A stretch of 64,000 bases of DNA from Bryum argenteum (lineage: Eukaryota; Streptophyta; Bryopsida; Bryales; Bryaceae). The stretch spans positions 17,678,345-17,742,344 of the forward strand of contig CM073326.1 in assembly GCA_037043015.1 (NCBI GenBank), written 5' to 3'. Shown one piece after another: positions 1-12,326 of the stretch. A program made the translations under genes and the position numbers. Each line of letters starts with the position of its first letter. Within the stretch, counting starts at the first letter, position 1. The notes below the pieces were generated by a model. That model ran no database searches and was not told the DNA's origin. It saw only the letters and a list, made by a program, of their open reading frames with translations.

Positions 1-525
1 TTTGAAGAAAAACTTAGATGTGTTGTAAAATATGGATTTCGTAACCCTTATGATGTAAGGTTCCAAAATCCCTAAAGTAAGCCTATACGGTTAAATTTCG
101 TAAAATAGGTAATATTTGTTATGTAGTTAATTAAAAAGTTAGAGTAAAATTTGAAAAGCAATACAAAATGTACTTTCTATCATTAATAATTGTAAATTGA
201 TGTGATTGACTAAAATCACATATTATATGATAAACTGAAGAGAGGCCATGAGTAACCTATGAGAAGCCTTACTAGTTTCCCAAAGTAGTAAGTTTTCTCA
301 TACTGAACAAACCTTGCCCTATTTGTGTTTGAAGGCTTATTGAACAATCTATGAATCCAAACGTGGTTCTCTACATTGGCTGTGGTTCCCAACACACCAA
401 ACTTCTGGAATAATAATAAAAAGTACGAAACAAAACTTTATTTATTGGGTTCAGTTCCTCAAAATATGGGATCGACCATAAAATGATCGTCCATAAAATG
501 GTTCCATTGGGCTCTTAGAGGTCAA
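1..525 (+). mobile_element. TTAA-family non-autonomous DNA element, copy 1 (clipped by window start)
   Basis: The sequence matches 21,711-22,202 base for base over long runs. It ends in the same subterminal motif, GGGCTCTTAGAGG, followed by TCAA. Its left terminus lies before the window. It has no coding capacity. The same copy sits at the same place in both duplication units, so it inserted before the duplication. Confidence 0.65.
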
Positions 526-2023
526 GCTACTGATAAAGCTCAATAGACGGGACAGTAGAACCACTGCAATCGGAAGAACGACTACCCAGAGAGAGCTATC
601 GAAACACAAAGACCTCCATTGCCATGTTCAGACATCAAGAATACAAACAATCACGAGCGGCAAAAGGACCCCAAGAACTAGATTTGAAGAATGAGCCTCG
701 GAAAGGAGCCACGGTGAGAAACAACGATACCTGAGAGTGATGAGTAACCGGCAAAGATCAGTAGACGGATAGCAGGACTCCAGAAATAAGAACTACAGCG
801 AGAGAGCGACTCCAGGATGCGCGAGCAAGAGAGATTGCAATGAGCAAAAACACGACTCAGAAGCTCCACTGCTGTCTTGTAGTCCGCTGGAATGTTGAAT
901 ATTTCCTCTACCATACTATACGATATATGGGATGTAGAGAAACAACAAAGGTGGAGGTCTGTACGAAAGCTGAGAGATAAGATCGTGCCAGCAAATTTTG
1001 TATTAACAAATAACGCAAGAGGGTACAGTCGCTTGACTCTGTCATGGGAGCGCTTACATGAGTTACATCTGGAGGACTTGGAATCGGTGCACGAGGAAAT
1101 GGTACCAGATTTTATGGGGGAAGAAAGTTTCCTTACCATATGATTCGACTGGTAGGTATAGAATTGTGGACTTTTCTGCCTCAAGAAGTTGGGGTCCCTA
1201 TTGCCGTCGCAGTAGGGATGTCATTTTAAGGCGTGAAGTCTTTTGATGCAGATTTCTCATGATATAATACTCTTTCTTCGTGTTGTGATATTTCAGTTGA
1301 TTGGTTGAAGATGTAAAAATAAGAAGCTGCAATTTATTTAACGTAGAACGGTATTATAATAATTTGTTATCATTTCATTTGACTCATAGAGCGACCATTT
1401 CTATTTGTCTTTTCCATCTTACCTCCTTGTCATTTTACATGAGATTTTTTTTAATACGAAGTGTTTTTTGGATCATCACATTCAAAAAGTGCGATTTGTG
1501 TTATCGGGATGATTATGGTAAGGTTAGAAATTTTTACCATTGTTGAGAACATTGTCGTGTAATATTTTTCTAAAATGTAGGTATAAAAAGATCGATGATA
1601 TTCTTTCAAAACCATGCGTCACGATTACTGTATTTTATTTGAAAAAGAAGTGTATGCTCAGTAGGTGCCTTCATATGTTTTTGATTTTTAAGAGAAATTC
1701 TATTTTATTTTTATTTTCTTTAAAAAAAATTAAAAATGATATTGAATTTGACCAATTTTGAAAGAAAAATATGAATTTGGTTTCAAATTTTTTCAAGCCT
1801 ACCCTTGTAAAATTGGTAAACTTTTTGACTTGGGTCACTTTGGAACTAGAGGAGTGATATAGGTTTAAACATATTTTGAGATAAGAGAATCAAATAAATA
1901 CTGAAATTAAATTGCCCTTTTTGGACTTGAAAACTAAAATTTATAAATAAAGGTTCTAAAAGTGGAATTTGGCTTTGCATATTTCACCCCATATACTTTG
2001 GGGTACAGTGGGCACTTGGTAGA
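526..2023. other. Non-coding duplicated flank
   Basis: No convincing gene. About 540-1,250 recurs at about 22,210-22,930, and part of it (a 160-bp piece around 560-720) recurs a third time at about 21,540-21,700. A minus-strand frame around 680-1,180 is partly shared with the unit-2 copy (a run like PADYKxAVELLS), but it is short, uses a non-ATG start and I recognise no family. From 1,300 to 2,020 the sequence is A/T-rich with no supported feature. Confidence 0.5.
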
Positions 2024-2036
2024 AATCTTAGGCCTA

Positions 2037-2404
2037 GATAGATAGATAGATAGATAGAAACTCCGGTCCCTTTCTAAGGGGCCGACGTGAATGAAGTGTC
2101 CGTTCATAATGCTAATATCCCGATGGCCACCGGACAAGGGAAATTGGAACAATACTACTTCCCCCTCTCGAGGGTGGACACTATAACTACGCTAGTTTCC
2201 AGCCTAGTTACAATTGCCTTGAAGATATTTGACATAGTATCCCCCCAAAGGGCTTTGAGGTACCCATACAACAAGGTCCAAAGACCCCCCACAATAGTTG
2301 GGTGGACTATAGTGGTGAGCACCACGCCGGCATGGGGAATAGAACCCACGACCTCCTCATTGGGGGCCTAAGCCCTAACCACCAAGCCAAGGCTTGTGGT
2401 GCCT
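2037..2404 (-). mobile_element. tRNA-derived SINE with tetranucleotide tail
   Basis: Read on the minus strand from about 2,404, the head is tRNA-like: an A-box-like run GGCTTGGTGGTTAGGGC followed about 35 bases later by a B-box-like GGGTTCTATTCC, the spacing of a RNA polymerase III promoter. The element continues for about 300 bases without an ORF and ends in a (CTAT)n tail, seen on the plus strand as GATA repeats at 2,037-2,056. It is bounded by a perfect 13-bp target-site duplication, AATCTTAGGCCTA, at 2,024-2,036 and 2,405-2,417. Unit 2 has the empty site at about 23,820 (AATCTTAGGCTTGGG), so the insertion is later than the segmental duplication or was lost from unit 2. The tRNA source is not identified. 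Confidence 0.85.
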
Positions 2405-3009
2405 AATCTTAGGCCTACTTATCAATTTAAACCCCTTCATCTAGGCTACCCAAAATTACAAATACGCATTTCGGGCTTTTTGGTCCTTTAGGGGATGAAA
2501 ACAAGAGAGATTGGGAAAGGGTGATGTGTAGCGTGTGACGTCTACACCCTACTTGTTTTTTTGTTTTATCATAAATAGCTGCTCACCTCATTTTGAAGCT
2601 CAACCATGATTGATATTGGTGCTACACAATTACCAATGAGAAAAGTCTTGCCTTGTTTGTGTTTGGAGGCTTATAAAAAACAACAATTATGAATCCACAT
2701 ATTCTGTATGTTTGGATATTTATCCTATACAATATACAATTCATTGTCAAAATCACCATTTGGACTTGACTTTCACCATACCCCATGCAAAAACTCAAAC
2801 TTTTTTCTAGGTTCTATAGGATCTACGCGGTAAAATTGTGTAGGCACATTTGTAACTCACCTACAATTAAGAATTTGAAGAGTGCCATGTCAAATTCACA
2901 TTCAAAACGGTTGTTTAGGTCCCCCAAGACATTACGTTCTCATTCTACAACAAGTGAAAATAAATATATTTCAACTTTAAACATTACCATCTCACAATTG
3001 ATGAGGAAT

Positions 3010-4330
3010 TTCAATCTAAGATTTGGTATGCTCATAGACGTGTAAGTTAGGTACTAGATCCTACAACTACATACTTCGAAACACATCAAAGTTGAAAATC
3101 TTTCCATCTTGCACTTGCACTAGATGAGGACAGTTTTGAGGATTTTGGCACGTTTAAGGTCCACTTCAGGGGTTAAGGAGTTGAAACTATTGGGTGTAGG
3201 TACCTCTTCCCGATTCAAGTGTGTGCATTCTTATCTATTTAGTTCAAAAACCTAATAATATATTAATCATTTGAGCGAAACATCAAGAACCATTGCAAAA
3301 GCCTTGTAGGGGGAAATTTTTGTATCATCCACAATCTAAAAACAAGCCTTACTAGAACTACATCATGGAGCATACTTTTAAGGCCAGCATCCCAATTCTC
3401 AACCCCACATATTAGAAGTGTGAGCAATTTTTTCACTGAAATAAGGGAGACTGCTAAAAAATGGAGCGGTATCAATAATGAAGCTTTAAGCATTTGAACT
3501 CATGGGTACATAATAGTTTCACATTTCAATAGAACCACGTACTCGTACCAAACATTAAAGGGTATCAAATTAGGGCCCCATTTCAGAAACACCTAGAAAT
3601 CCACCTTCAAAGATTCATAACAAATTTTAGAAGAGTCGAAAATTTATGACTCCACTTTGACTATCCTTCCACTTACTGTCCCTATGCGTTAAACTTGCTT
3701 CCACTATTATCTTCAATAGAGGCTGAGAAATCTGAAGTTTGAGCCATTTTTGAGCAAACTGTGGTGCCTTTGATATGCTCATACACGTGTAAGCTAGGTA
3801 CTAGATCCTAAAGCTATATACTTTAAAACACATCAAAATTGAATTTCTCATCTTGCACTTATACTAGATGACGATAGTTTTGAGGATTTTGGCAGGTTTG
3901 AGGTCCACTTTAGGGGTTAAAGGGTTGGAACTATTGGATGTAGGTACCTCTTCCGGATGCAAGTGTGTGCATTGTTTTATTTAAAGAAAAACAAAACAAT
4001 GTATTAATCATTTGAGCAAAACATTAAGAACCAAGACAAATGCCTTGTGGAGGGGAGATATTTGTATCAACCACAATCTAAAAAGAGGCCTTACTCGAAC
4101 TACCTCATGGAGCATACTTCTAAGGCTAGCATCCCAATTCTCAACCCCCACATATTAGAAGTGTGAGAAATTTTTTCATTGCAACAAGGGAGAGTGCTCA
4201 AAAAATGGAGAAGTACCAATAATGGAGCACTAAGCTTTTTAACTCATGGGTACATAATAGTTACACATTTCAATAGTACCACGTACTCATATCAAACATT
4301 GGAAGGTGTCAAATTAAGGCACCATTTCAG
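3010..4330 (+). repeat. Direct tandem duplication, two units of about 550-750 bp
   Basis: Landmarks recur about 750 bp apart: the GGTATGCTCATA...GTGTAAG start at 3,022 and 3,770; the AGGGGTTAA element end at 3,169 and 3,912; and the GTGTGAG...TTTTTTCA run at 3,418 and 4,161. Unit 2 has one matching segment, at about 24,420-25,130, so this is a unit-1 gain or a unit-2 loss. The copies are clearly diverged. Confidence 0.7.
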
Positions 4331-4496
4331 AAACACCTCCTTCAAAAATTCATAGCAAATTGTAAAAGAGTCTAAAATTTATGACTCCACTTTGACCATC
4401 CTTCCACTCACTGTCCACATGCATGAAATTTTGCCTCCTCTGAAATTTTCCTCTGAGGTTGGGAAAATTGAGCCATTTTTTAGCACTCTCCCTTAC

Positions 4497-4545
4497 ATGC
4501 AAGTTGGCACCATATTGCACAGTGTGATTCCTGGCTACTTTAGCT
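4497..4545 (-). other. Exon-like mini-segment conserved in both units
   Basis: On the minus strand a 49-base segment lies between a CTCCAG acceptor-like and a GTAAGG donor-like sequence. It reads AKVARNHTVQYGANLH in one frame. The unit-2 copy at 25,675-25,723 keeps both splice-like sites and the frame with one residue change. No partner exons were found and the product is not recognised, so it may be a remnant of an old gene or coincidence. Confidence 0.25.
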
Positions 4546-5173
4546 CTGGAGCACAGCATGATGAAGGGGACTTTGGGAGGAAAGTGTTCGTGCCATTTTA
4601 TTTTGAACTAGTAATTTATAAGCATAGACTCCTTCTTCATGAATTCAAGGATAAAGTATGACACTGTTCTATACTATAATGAATGCCTTCAGCATAAACC
4701 ACTTCCTGGCCATGCCTTGTGAACAGAGTGTAGCTGGCCATGGCTCACACCATCCTCCACAAAAAAAGTCACTTCCACTTCTGTTTACATTATATAGTAA
4801 GGTGCTCAATAATGGTTCAATTTTTCAACACAAGAAACGTATATGGTAGGAGCACCTATTTTCCTGCATTTAAGGAACTCGCTATACTACGAGTCATCGA
4901 ATGGACAGTGAGTTACTATTTTTCAAGGATTATGTAAATAGAAAACGCGAAGTTTCCTTGTTTCTGTGATATTTTTAAGCACTTACATATTTAACTAATG
5001 TTTTTAAGAGAGACATATAATATAGGTACACCTATAGTCGTTCACCCATATGCATGTACGTATAAGGAACATCCTATTCAAGGAAGTCTTCATCATATCT
5101 TAAGTAAATCTTCATCTCATGGTGACCGATCATGGGGACCACCGCACGATATAGGTTCTCATACCTTTGTGAA

Positions 5174-5724
5174 TTTAGCCCCTAAGAGTACCACATGAAT
5201 CAATCATTTTATAGTCAATCGAGAACTTTGAGGACCTGTAACCTGGTTAGAAAAAGATTTTTTGGTTTTTTAGTTTTTATTTTCGCTTTGTATCCTTCCT
5301 GAAGTTTTGGTGGGTTAGAAACCAAATTCAATCTACAAAACCACTTTTGGAATCATAGATTGTTCACAATAAGCATTCAAGTACAAATAGGGTAAGGTTT
5401 CCTTAGTGTTAGGAAAATTACTATTTCCAATGGTTTAGGGGGCCTCTCTCCATTTTATCATATAATACGATATAAGAGCCAGTCATATCAGTTACCATTT
5501 TTGAAATTTAAAATGTACATTTATATTAATTTTCAAAGTTTTAGTCCCTTTAATTCATCATAGAACAACTAGTTACTATTTTAAGCAATCCAATTGTATT
5601 TCTCTATTTTAGGATGTATGGTATTCATATTGTCTTAAGAAAAATACTTCATAAGTGCTAAGGAATGCATATTTAATAGCACATCTAAGTTTTTCTTCAA
5701 ACCCCTTAGGTATATAGGGGTTAA
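5174..5724 (-). mobile_element. TTAA-family non-autonomous DNA element, copy 2
   Basis: The element starts TTTA-GCCCCTAAGAG and ends with ATAGGGG-TTAA. It is the reverse-complement arrangement of the copy at 21,707-22,206 and about 550 bp long. The same insertion is present in unit 2 at 31,619-32,690, where it was later interrupted by a further family member. No ORF. Confidence 0.6.
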
Positions 5725-8148
5725 CATTGTCAGCAATTTTTATGCACGGGGTAGTAAGTTGATACATAAAGCAAGTGGAATCATCTTTTTTGGTCTAATC
5801 AACAATTAGTTATGAAAATTTTAAGGTAACCTTATAATTGTTTCTAATATGATGCCCTAAAATGGCACCCTATAATGTTCGCTCTCATTACATGTTAGTG
5901 TTGAATTAGGAAACTCTTACGTACATAGGAGTGAAGATTACTTAAGCACCATCATTGAACCTCCTCCAATATTTGAGCATTCTACTATACAACAATATTG
6001 ACTACGAGTTCTCTAATTAAGTATAGTATAAGAGATTAGTTTTGGAACCTCTAAAGTCTAGCTTACGTTGCATATTTGAAGATTAAGTCTCAAGTTAATA
6101 TACAAAATTACTCTCCCTCATCATGAATTCTTCTACTCTACATGTATTTTTTATTTTGAATTATATACTTGTTATCCGCATGTGCATTAACTCCTGAGTG
6201 GGTCGACTCATTTGTAGTAAGAAGAAGAAATTTTTGTAAAACTTGTCATATTTGGAAACAAAGGCAAGTTTTTTAGATCTCAATAGTACAATTTTGTAGT
6301 AGACATATAGTGCATCATGTGGGTCAAATTTTGAGTCATGAAGCCTCATAGATTGCGAGATCATAATGCATTAGTACTCAAAAAACATCACAAAATTCCA
6401 AAATTTTCATTTGAAGTATGCTACCAAGAGACGTATTGCTCTAAAAGAATCACCAACTACAAAGATGTTTTACTTTCATATTATTAACACCTTTGGCGTA
6501 GAAAAATTCATAAAACTTTTTCTTGGCTCAAATAATAGCCTTGCAATGGTGAAATTTGCCTTGGAATCTACAAAGAATTAGTTCTCTTGCACTATATTGC
6601 ATGCCATGTCTTCCTCACACCTTGAAAGGATTTATGGTTTCTAACAATATAACTAAACTCATATTAGATTCCAAACCACCAAAAGAAAATTGAAATCCAA
6701 CTGTGAATGGAGGAAAACTTCTTAGGAACCATGTATTCAAAAAAATAAGATCAGTATAGAAACATCATTGCAAATCCAATACCTAAAGTATTCGAATAAA
6801 AAATTTTCCAACCACAAAGTTGTTGGATTTCATCATAAGTATCTTACTTGTGCAAAAAATATTCATGAATAAGTAAGGTGGATTATACATAATTGATTTG
6901 CAATGGCAAAACATGCCCCATGTTTGAAAAACCAATAACAAGAGCTGCCTTAACTAAAATGCATTCCAAAATTGATACTTCCTTGTATAAGTCTGCAATA
7001 CTTTATTGATTTGGAACCTTAACCAAGTGATTCCATCCAAAACAGATTGCGGCTGAAGAAGTTAAGACCCTCCAAAGTTGCTGCCTTCCATCCAAAATGT
7101 CATTTTTTAATATTTGGCACATATAGGGGTTAACTGAAGTTAGAAAATTATGTGAGGTGTTTCTTCTCTACATTTGTAAGTAAGCTCTAAATTAGAAAGT
7201 TCCCTCCGGTTTTTATTTGGCTTGCCTTCGGATACCTAACTGTATGAAGAACTCCATATTCATAACAAACAAGCAAGAAAGATGAAAATCTTTAACTAAG
7301 AATTTCACATAAAAGTGTACTTAGGACTCCATCTGTGAAGAAATCCATCATTTGCCAAAAAGGGTTTGGATCACTCATACATATGGTTGAGTAAGTTGTG
7401 GATGGTCTAGATTACTCACTGATATCAAATCTTCCATTCTTTAGAGACGATTGTCCAAACTAAATCTTGATATGTTTCAGAGACGGAAGAGTATTAGACT
7501 TGAACTCTTATCTTAGTTTGGTATATAATCCTGTCACTAGAATGTACCCAAATACGTTGAATCTCCGTAATGTCATCCCTCCACCTCAATAATGTCATCC
7601 CTTTTGCTGTGCGAAGCAGACCCTTCAATCGCCGAGAATGCAATCACTGAAAGTATGAAGTGAACCGTAGGTGAGTGCAAAGAATCTCACTTGTATGTAT
7701 AGTCATGTATGACAAGTCTTGCTCAGCAACTCTGTGGGCTGCCATATTAGGATGGAGGTATGTCCACAGGTACCAATGTGGCATCAGGGAGAGTGCTCAA
7801 GAATGGAGCAAGATCCATAATGGAGCATTGAGCTTCTTCACCCCAGAAGGCTTCTTCACTCAACAGTAGCATGTACTCACGGCAAAAATTGTAGGGTGCA
7901 AAAGTAGGGCACCATTTTAGAAACACCTATGATAGTGCCTTCAAAAAATCATAGTAAGTTGTAGAAGAGTCCCAAAATGATGAATCTACTTTGACTACTT
8001 TAGAGACGATGAATGAAGTAATTGCTTTGCATTTGTTGTTGCCTATACTGTAGTGAGAGGATGGCCTCTTGTCTATTTAAATAGCAATTACAGTAATCCA
8101 TCCAGGGCATGCTCACTGCTACATGGGCTCAAGTAAAACTAGCATACT

Positions 8149-8215
8149 TCAGCAGGTTGAGAGTTTCTCTGCCTCCCATTTTGGTACTCCAGCTCTTTTC
8201 ATTGTGGAGTTGAGC
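8149..8215 (-). other. Exon-like segment with terminal stop codon
   Basis: On the minus strand a pyrimidine-rich tract ending TTTCGCAG is followed by a frame reading LNSTMKRAGVPKWEAEKLST-C and a stop. This looks like a final coding exon, but no upstream exons were found. In unit 2 (about 35,227-35,300) the peptide is nearly identical while the acceptor AG appears altered, which argues against a working gene there. Family not recognised. Confidence 0.2.
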
Positions 8216-10189
8216 CTGCGAAACAATTGGAAGCAAGAGAGTGCAATCACCAACATTTTGATTCATTCTCATTCTTGTATTCTGAGCCCCCAGAATCATC
8301 CGCTTCGCACCAGAGCATATCGGAGAGATTATTAGGTATGACTCATTTCTAATTGCCACAGGTCCCTCACCCCCTTCCTGACCACTGTGCACCCTTTTGT
8401 GCTCTATTATAAAAAGAAGATCGTGATTGTGCACACAAAGAAAGCTTATTGGTAGGTGATTATTTTTTAGAATGGACACCTATGGCGCTGTTGATTTGAA
8501 GCAACCGTTGCCAATGGAAAAAGGTTATCAAGGTGTGATCTCAAAGAAGGAATTCAAAGGAATTGGAAGGACTTTGAATCCTTTACACTTGGAGGGAGAT
8601 ATATGATTACCTCACGCACAAACAAAACTGAGAATCTGATTAAGTCAGTAGTGGATGCACTAGGCTTCACTATTCAAAAAATACGTTATTAACATTGAGA
8701 TCAAATTGCACGTATATTCAGCAACTATGGTTGTTTACCCATCATGTAGCAAAAGTCCTCAACTACATTAATGACATGATGAATGTTGAAAAACAATTTC
8801 CAAATCCATGGAATAAATTCTTATTATAGATGTGGCCGAGGTGGGATGTGGTTCCCACAAAGTCAGAGCCACAAACTCTCAAGCCACAACAAAAACCAAA
8901 TTCTCTAATTACCAAACACCAACAATAGTAGAACTTTGGTTTGATTAACCTAGTCAATACACCAACCACTCTACCCATACGTGTAACTTACACCAACCAC
9001 TCTACCCATACCTATAACTTACACCAACCATGGGTGCAAATTGTTGATATTGGGTGTATTTGCCGTAATCTACTTAGACAACATTCCTACCACTTTACAA
9101 TAATCAAAGCCATGTTTTTTGTCAGAATTTTTTAAAAATATCCTCCTTGATACTTAGAGGGAGAAAATAAAGGGGGCTCAATACAAGAAGCGATCCCTTT
9201 AGAATAATCATAGATAGCATAATTAAGGCTTATGTATGGAATTCACTAAAGGTAACTTACTCAATATTAGCTCAAATCTCAACATGGAAAATTGGTAGTG
9301 AACCTAGCCATTGGAGCAATTTGTGTGCATGGACAAAGTAATTGTAAGACAGGACATGTGGGAATCATAATTATTGAACCCTCATAAAATTTGTTATAAA
9401 TATATGAAGTTAAACATATAGGTAATTCTCATTGAGTACATTAAAAATCATCCCTACAAGTTTTCTTGTACATCTTGCAAAGTTCACCCTAATTGATCCA
9501 TTTTTAGTATTACCATTTTGGGTAATCTACCTTATTACTATTATCGCGTTTAAGTTTATTATAATTACAACAGTTGAATTCTCCCTCATACGTATACAAA
9601 CCATAATTATTTGGACTTGTGCTTATGATCATGACTGTAATGGTCTCAAAATTATGAGTACATATTGATTGATACATTGACCTTCTCATATAAGGAAACC
9701 AAAATTCAAATATACAAACTTACGACTACATAGAAAAGCCATACATTTAGCTTGAGACCAAACTTTTTTTATTTAATCTCCACACCATGTTGGCATGTTC
9801 TCAAGCAAAACTTGACTCAAAGTTCCTTCATTGGCATACTACTTGCACAAAGAAAGACAGACTGAGTCGCTTTACTGTGACTTTGCTGAACTTTCAGCTT
9901 CAAACTCCCACTTACAGAAATTACAAACAACTAAACTGAAGATTGAAGATTAAAGATCTTGCTGCAGAACTGTTTTGTGGATATTCCCAAAGATTCTATG
10001 AACGAAATCAGAGAAGCATATCAGTAAGTAACTACAATGGAAATGCTTGGGTCTTAATCACAAAAAGAAACTCATGATCAAATCAAAATTTAAGAATGTG
10101 GAATTTTATCGGCTAATGTCATGTGATTTCAAATACAAGAGGAATCTAAAGAATGTCAACTGAATGGCAATACTCTGAGTATAAATGTT

Positions 10190-10390
10190 CGAACAAAAAT
10201 GCCCGAACAAAGCCCATGATCTTCAGCAATGCCCTCACACTCATGGGGGAGATGAAGTCAAGACCGGTAGTTGCATGTCCCAGATGTTTACTGACCAGTG
10301 GCAGCAGCTGGAACTAGAAACGAGACCATCAATGCCATTAACAGCATCATCTGGCGAACAACCCTCATTCTTTTCGATATCTTCATAACC
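10190..10390 (-). other. Coding-like segment, unit 1 copy of the 37,674-37,895 frame
   Basis: The minus strand encodes a stretch reading LDFISPMSVRALLKIMGF and beyond, close to the unit-2 frame at 37,674-37,895. The segment upstream in the same frame is not kept open in unit 1. No family is recognised. Conservation of the peptide in one frame between copies suggests former coding sequence. Confidence 0.22.
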
Positions 10391-12148
10391 TCACTGCAGT
10401 ATCTAATAAGAGTTTACGGATATTCCTCTGCACAAGATTATCTCAACGCTACGCCATATGTATGTAATCCGGTGTTTCTCCGGACTAGGACTAATCAGCA
10501 AGAATATACCACCTTTAGCTATCTCACGTACCAATATCTTTGTGCATACATGGATATATACATGATATATCTGGCACTATCTAGGATGTACGCTCTGTGT
10601 AGATATGGTCCTGATTCTGTACTTCTGGTGTAGATGTAGCCATTTTGAATGGACTATCAGAGTCTACCATAACCGCAATTCAGGTGGAGGGGAGGATAGT
10701 CCTTTGCCCTAACCAAGGCCTTCTCCTTCTTTGACAAGCCCTCCACCGTTGATATTGAGGGCCAATGGTCTATATGTCTCGCTTTATCGGGAAGAGGGAG
10801 AGGAGGTATTATTTCCTGTTTTTTTATCAGCTGGCATTTAGTATGGGATAAATGACTTTTTTTCAAGATTGTTTTTGGAGGGAGACAATTGAGTTAATTT
10901 GTGCAATTTTTGAACTTTTTTTCTTTAAGAGGGTAAATAATTTCTTTTGGTTTCTTTTATTATTATTATTATTATTATTTCCCATTTTGCTAGGAGGTAT
11001 AAATCGTTGTTTTTTTTTTTTTTTTTAAAAAAAATTTAATTGAAATGCGGTTATGCTAGGAAACTCAAGAGGAGCCCTTGGTTATTTTTCATAACGAGGG
11101 GTTCCATTAAAATTACCTAGTACGTAATAGGGCATTGCAGCCTCTTATGATAATCAACGATTATTCAAACGTAGAGAATCAAATTAAACTTTGAGACATC
11201 AATTCTTTCGGTACATATGTTATAAATTTCAATTTTAATATTTGAGATTTTGAAGAATCTGTATATATTATGATGTTTTGGTGAGGGTGTCTTTTTGGAA
11301 TTTGTGTATTTTGGTGGTTGGTCCTTTTGCTTATGTAGATGGGCTTAACGCCAAGGCGACCATTTTTGTCCTCCCTGTCCGTTTCTTCATGTCCGTGATG
11401 ACAATATTTAATCACCAAAATCATATTATCACGACATGGAGAGACGAGACGACCTAAATGGTTGCTTTCGCCTTAAAGGGTTATATGGTTGTTAGTACAC
11501 TTATGGATTTCACTTCAAATAGTCAAAACAATTGTGATTCACGATAATTCAAAATTTATAATTCAATCTCCTATATACTTTAGGCATTTTCCAAAATTAA
11601 TTTCCTTGACCACTCCTTAGTGAGCTTGCAAATGTAAAATTGAGTGGTTATTGAACTTATTCTCTTTTGTGATGATCAAATTTACATAACTACAAAGTGT
11701 AAAATACATGAAAATGAAAAGTATAAAAACTTTTTTTTATTAACCGTTAAGTCTTGAATAATTTAGATGTTGAATTTAATCATTTTGGATAACAACAAAA
11801 TGCTTCAAAGAGCCATAATTTCTTTACTCAAAGTGCACTGCTGATGAAATTTGTTGGGTTGGATACCAAATGAAGTTTACTTCTTTGTGGTAAGATCCTT
11901 ATTTGGATCTAAGGTGGTATAAATCTATGGCATGCATTCTTCTAGTAGTTCCAAAATTTTATGCTTTTCAGAACATGCAATATGTTTTACTATTTCAAGT
12001 CTATGTGTTGAATCACAATCTAATAGAGAGTATCTTGATGGCATGACATGAAAATTTCAAGACGATCCAAGTTGAGACTCATTCTTCTTTGTAAAATTTG
12101 GTGTAGTTTGCACCATTGTAAGGCTAGTATTTGAGCCAAGATGACATA

Positions 12149-12326
12149 TTTAACTAAATATGGCCAGTCCATGGTCTACAATTGAGAACAATAGTTGCCA
12201 AATGATTTCTAGAATCTAGGTTCTATGAAGATACTCTTCAAATATGTAGATTTTAAAGTCATGGATGGAGAGATCTCCCCATGTTTTAAAGTCCATAAAT
12301 AAGCCCAAAGTCCATATTTAGTTAAA
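12149..12326. mobile_element. Small MITE, unit-1 specific
   Basis: A 178-bp segment is flanked by inverted termini TTTAACTAAATATGG / CCATATTTAGTTAAA. Unit 2 lacks it: at about 42,255 the flanking sequence runs straight from GAGCCAAGA into AATTTCT. The target-site duplication could not be fixed by eye, so the superfamily is open. No coding capacity. Confidence 0.6.

Larger units (their letters stand above)
2418..5173. other. Non-coding flank with internal tandem duplication
   Basis: A/T-rich and no gene recognised. Around 2,785-3,175 it resembles the right half of the TTAA element at 39,921-40,767 and ends in the same kind of terminus (AGGGGTTAA), so it is probably a decayed relative. The segment from 3,010-3,560 is repeated at about 3,765-4,330. 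Confidence 0.45.
5725..12148. other. Non-coding duplicated flank
   Basis: A/T-rich and collinear with about 32,690-42,250 of unit 2. I see no gene I can support. Exon-like islands at 8,149-8,215 and around 10,190-10,390 are listed separately. Simple repeats include an ATT run near 10,958-10,982 and a poly-T/poly-A junction near 11,010-11,035. The short track-length frames here are not conserved between units and look like chance ORFs. Confidence 0.5.

Noticed and set aside
892-1143. Plus-strand ORF with ATG start
   Set aside because: Not preserved in the unit-2 copy and without any recognisable domain.
2330-2404. Functional tRNA gene
   Set aside because: A- and B-box-like motifs are present, but there is no full cloverleaf, and 13-bp target duplications with a tetranucleotide tail identify a SINE.
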